DNA of 64,000 bases from contig NZ_PGCL01000002.1 of assembly GCF_004297185.1 (NCBI RefSeq), forward strand, positions 496,001 to 560,000, written 5' to 3'. Under the pieces are notes generated by a model. It was not told the DNA's origin. It ran no database searches and saw nothing but the letters and a program-made list of their open reading frames with translations. Each line of letters begins with the position of its first letter. The first letter of the stretch is position 1. Below, piece after piece: positions 62,966 through 64,000 of the stretch. The translations under genes and the position numbers were made by a program. This DNA comes from Methanofollis fontis. Its GTDB lineage: Archaea; Halobacteriota; Methanomicrobia; Methanomicrobiales; Methanofollaceae.

Positions 62966-64000
62966 TCAGGCGTCGAGGATCTCCTCGGCGGCGTCGCGGA
63001 ACGCATCCATGACGTACGGGATGCCGGAGACCTGCGCGGCCTCGGGCGTCAGGGACATCAGGTCGTCCCTGGAGACCGACGAGAGGCTGAAGTTCCTCGA
63101 ACCGGCCATGATCTGCTGCATGCCGGTCTTGAACTTCTGCGAATAGGTGTAGAGGGCAATGGCGCCGAGCGGGATCTCTGACATGCGCTCGCCGTACTTC
63201 TCCTTGAGTTCCTCGTAGGAGACGAAGATCTCCTCGACGGAGGAACCGAACTTGGAGACAGTCTTCGGGAGTTCCCCGGCGTCAAGCCACTTCTGGATGT
63301 TCTTGCCGACCATGCCCGGGATCATCAGGGCGCGACCCATGCAGACGGCCTTGACGTAGGGCGCACCCATGGCGAGCACCTTGAATGCGTTTGCCTCATC
63401 GGCAATGCCGCCAGCGATGGCGATATCCGGAGTGCGGATGCCCCGCGCCTTCAGCCGCTCGCAGAACTCGTAGGTGAGTGCCTCGATGTAGAAGGTCGGA
63501 ACGCCCCATTCCTCCATCATCGGCCACGGGCTCATGCCGGTGCCGCCCGGTGCGCCGTCGATGGTGAGCAGGTCGATCTTCGCCTCAGAGGAGTACTTGA
63601 TCGCCATGGCAAGCTCCTTCATGGAGTAGGCGCCGGTCTTGAGGGTGACGCGCTTGAAGCCGATGTCGCGGAGACGGTCGACCTCCTCCAGGAAGCCCTC
63701 CTGGGTCACAAACCCGAGGCGGGAGTGGCGCTCGAACTCCTTGATCGCACCGGCCTTGAAGGCCTCCTGGACCGAGGGTACGGTCGGATCAGGCAGGACG
63801 ATGTAGCCGCGCTTCTTCAGCTCGAGGGCGCGCTCAAGGGACTTCACCTTGATCTCGCCGCCGATGCACTTTGCACCCTGACCCCATTTCAGCTCGATGG
63901 TTTCCAGGTTGTGCTTGGAGGCGACGTACTCTGCGGTGCCGAGACGGGTGTCCTCGACGTTCATCTGGACAAGGATCTCGCCAAAGCCCTCGTGGAACTT
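62966..64000 (-). CDS. FMN-binding glutamate synthase-like protein (5' partial)
   Basis: The C-terminal 345 residues of a glutamate synthase-type FMN barrel; the frame is open to the window edge (upstream codons read KFHEGFGEILVQ), so the start is outside. Landmarks: LKWGQGAKCIGGEIK, LTIDGAPGGTGMSPWP, AIAGGIADEANAFKVLAMGAPYVKAVCMGRALMIPG. The CxxCxxC-type 3Fe-4S motif of true GltB is absent after the barrel glycine motif. It may be a related FMN enzyme, not the main GOGAT, which is encoded at 52992-57319. Reaction unknown. Confidence 0.85.
   Translation of the reverse strand, partial: KFHEGFGEILVQMNVEDTRLGTAEYVASKHNLETIELKWGQGAKCIGGEIKVKSLERALELKKRGYIVLPDPTVPSVQEAFKAGAIKEFERHSRLGFVTQEGFLEEVDRLRDIGFKRVTLKTGAYSMKELAMAIKYSSEAKIDLLTIDGAPGGTGMSPWPMMEEWGVPTFYIEALTYEFCERLKARGIRTPDIAIAGGIADEANAFKVLAMGAPYVKAVCMGRALMIPGMVGKNIQKWLDAGELPKTVSKFGSSVEEIFVSYEELKEKYGERMSEIPLGAIALYTYSQKFKTGMQQIMAGSRNFSLSSVSRDDLMSLTPEAAQVSGIPYVMDAFRDAAEEILDA

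Overview
The window comes from a methanogenic archaeon, most likely of the order Methanomicrobiales (Methanofollis/Methanoculleus-like). The grounds are an archaeal lipid geranylgeranyl reductase, a split archaeal RNA polymerase (H, B'', B', A', A''), L30e and archaeal NusA, an archaeal CCA-adding enzyme, an F420-linked split glutamate synthase, a CooS-type CO dehydrogenase, AT-rich archaeal TATA boxes and fairly high GC. Genes are dense and short operons alternate in direction. I see no rRNA, CRISPR array or insertion sequence. Two tRNAs (Pro-GGG, Lys-UUU) and one intein are present.

Layout. 0-9.7 kb: partial geranylgeranyl reductase, a secreted Gln-rich protein, a V4R/ATC-hydrolase-like protein, TrkA, RNase HII, a site-2 protease, an NfeD/SPFH pair and a TPR protein. 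9.7-15.2 kb: a DUF89 phosphatase, tRNA-Pro, then a regulatory block of a duplicated-domain protein, a membrane-anchored roadblock-like protein, a MinD ATPase and a small membrane protein, facing a roadblock protein and a response regulator. 15.3-23.7 kb: tRNA-Lys and the RNA polymerase operon ending in nusA. The usual rps12/rps7/elongation-factor continuation is absent and a decayed flavodoxin-like gene stands there. 24-33 kb: membrane proteins, an FMN-binding protein, an HNH nuclease, cooS-cooC, an aminotransferase, a chagasin-like lipoprotein and a PAP2 phosphatase.

33.0-38.4 kb holds the most unusual unit: three translationally coupled genes for an exported membrane-anchored protein, a 1057-residue tubulin/FtsZ-superfamily protein with a long coiled coil, and a multi-spanning membrane GTPase with G1, DxxG and TKxD motifs. 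I read this as an uncharacterised GTP-dependent membrane-associated system.

38.5-50.8 kb: a REC-PAS regulator, DUF1786, an intein-containing class III ribonucleotide reductase with its glutaredoxin, ThpR and CCA transferase, a large PAS/GAF histidine kinase with a response regulator, and a class I glutamine amidotransferase. 51-64 kb is a nitrogen-assimilation island: amtB-glnK, a four-gene F420-dependent glutamate synthase, glnA, a second amtB carrying a twin-His to Glu change, an unknown small protein with a third amtB and second glnK, and an orphan glutamate-synthase-like protein cut by the window edge. GGAA-N6-TTCC sites (NrpR type) lie at three of these promoters and a degenerate one at a fourth, tying the island into one nitrogen regulon.
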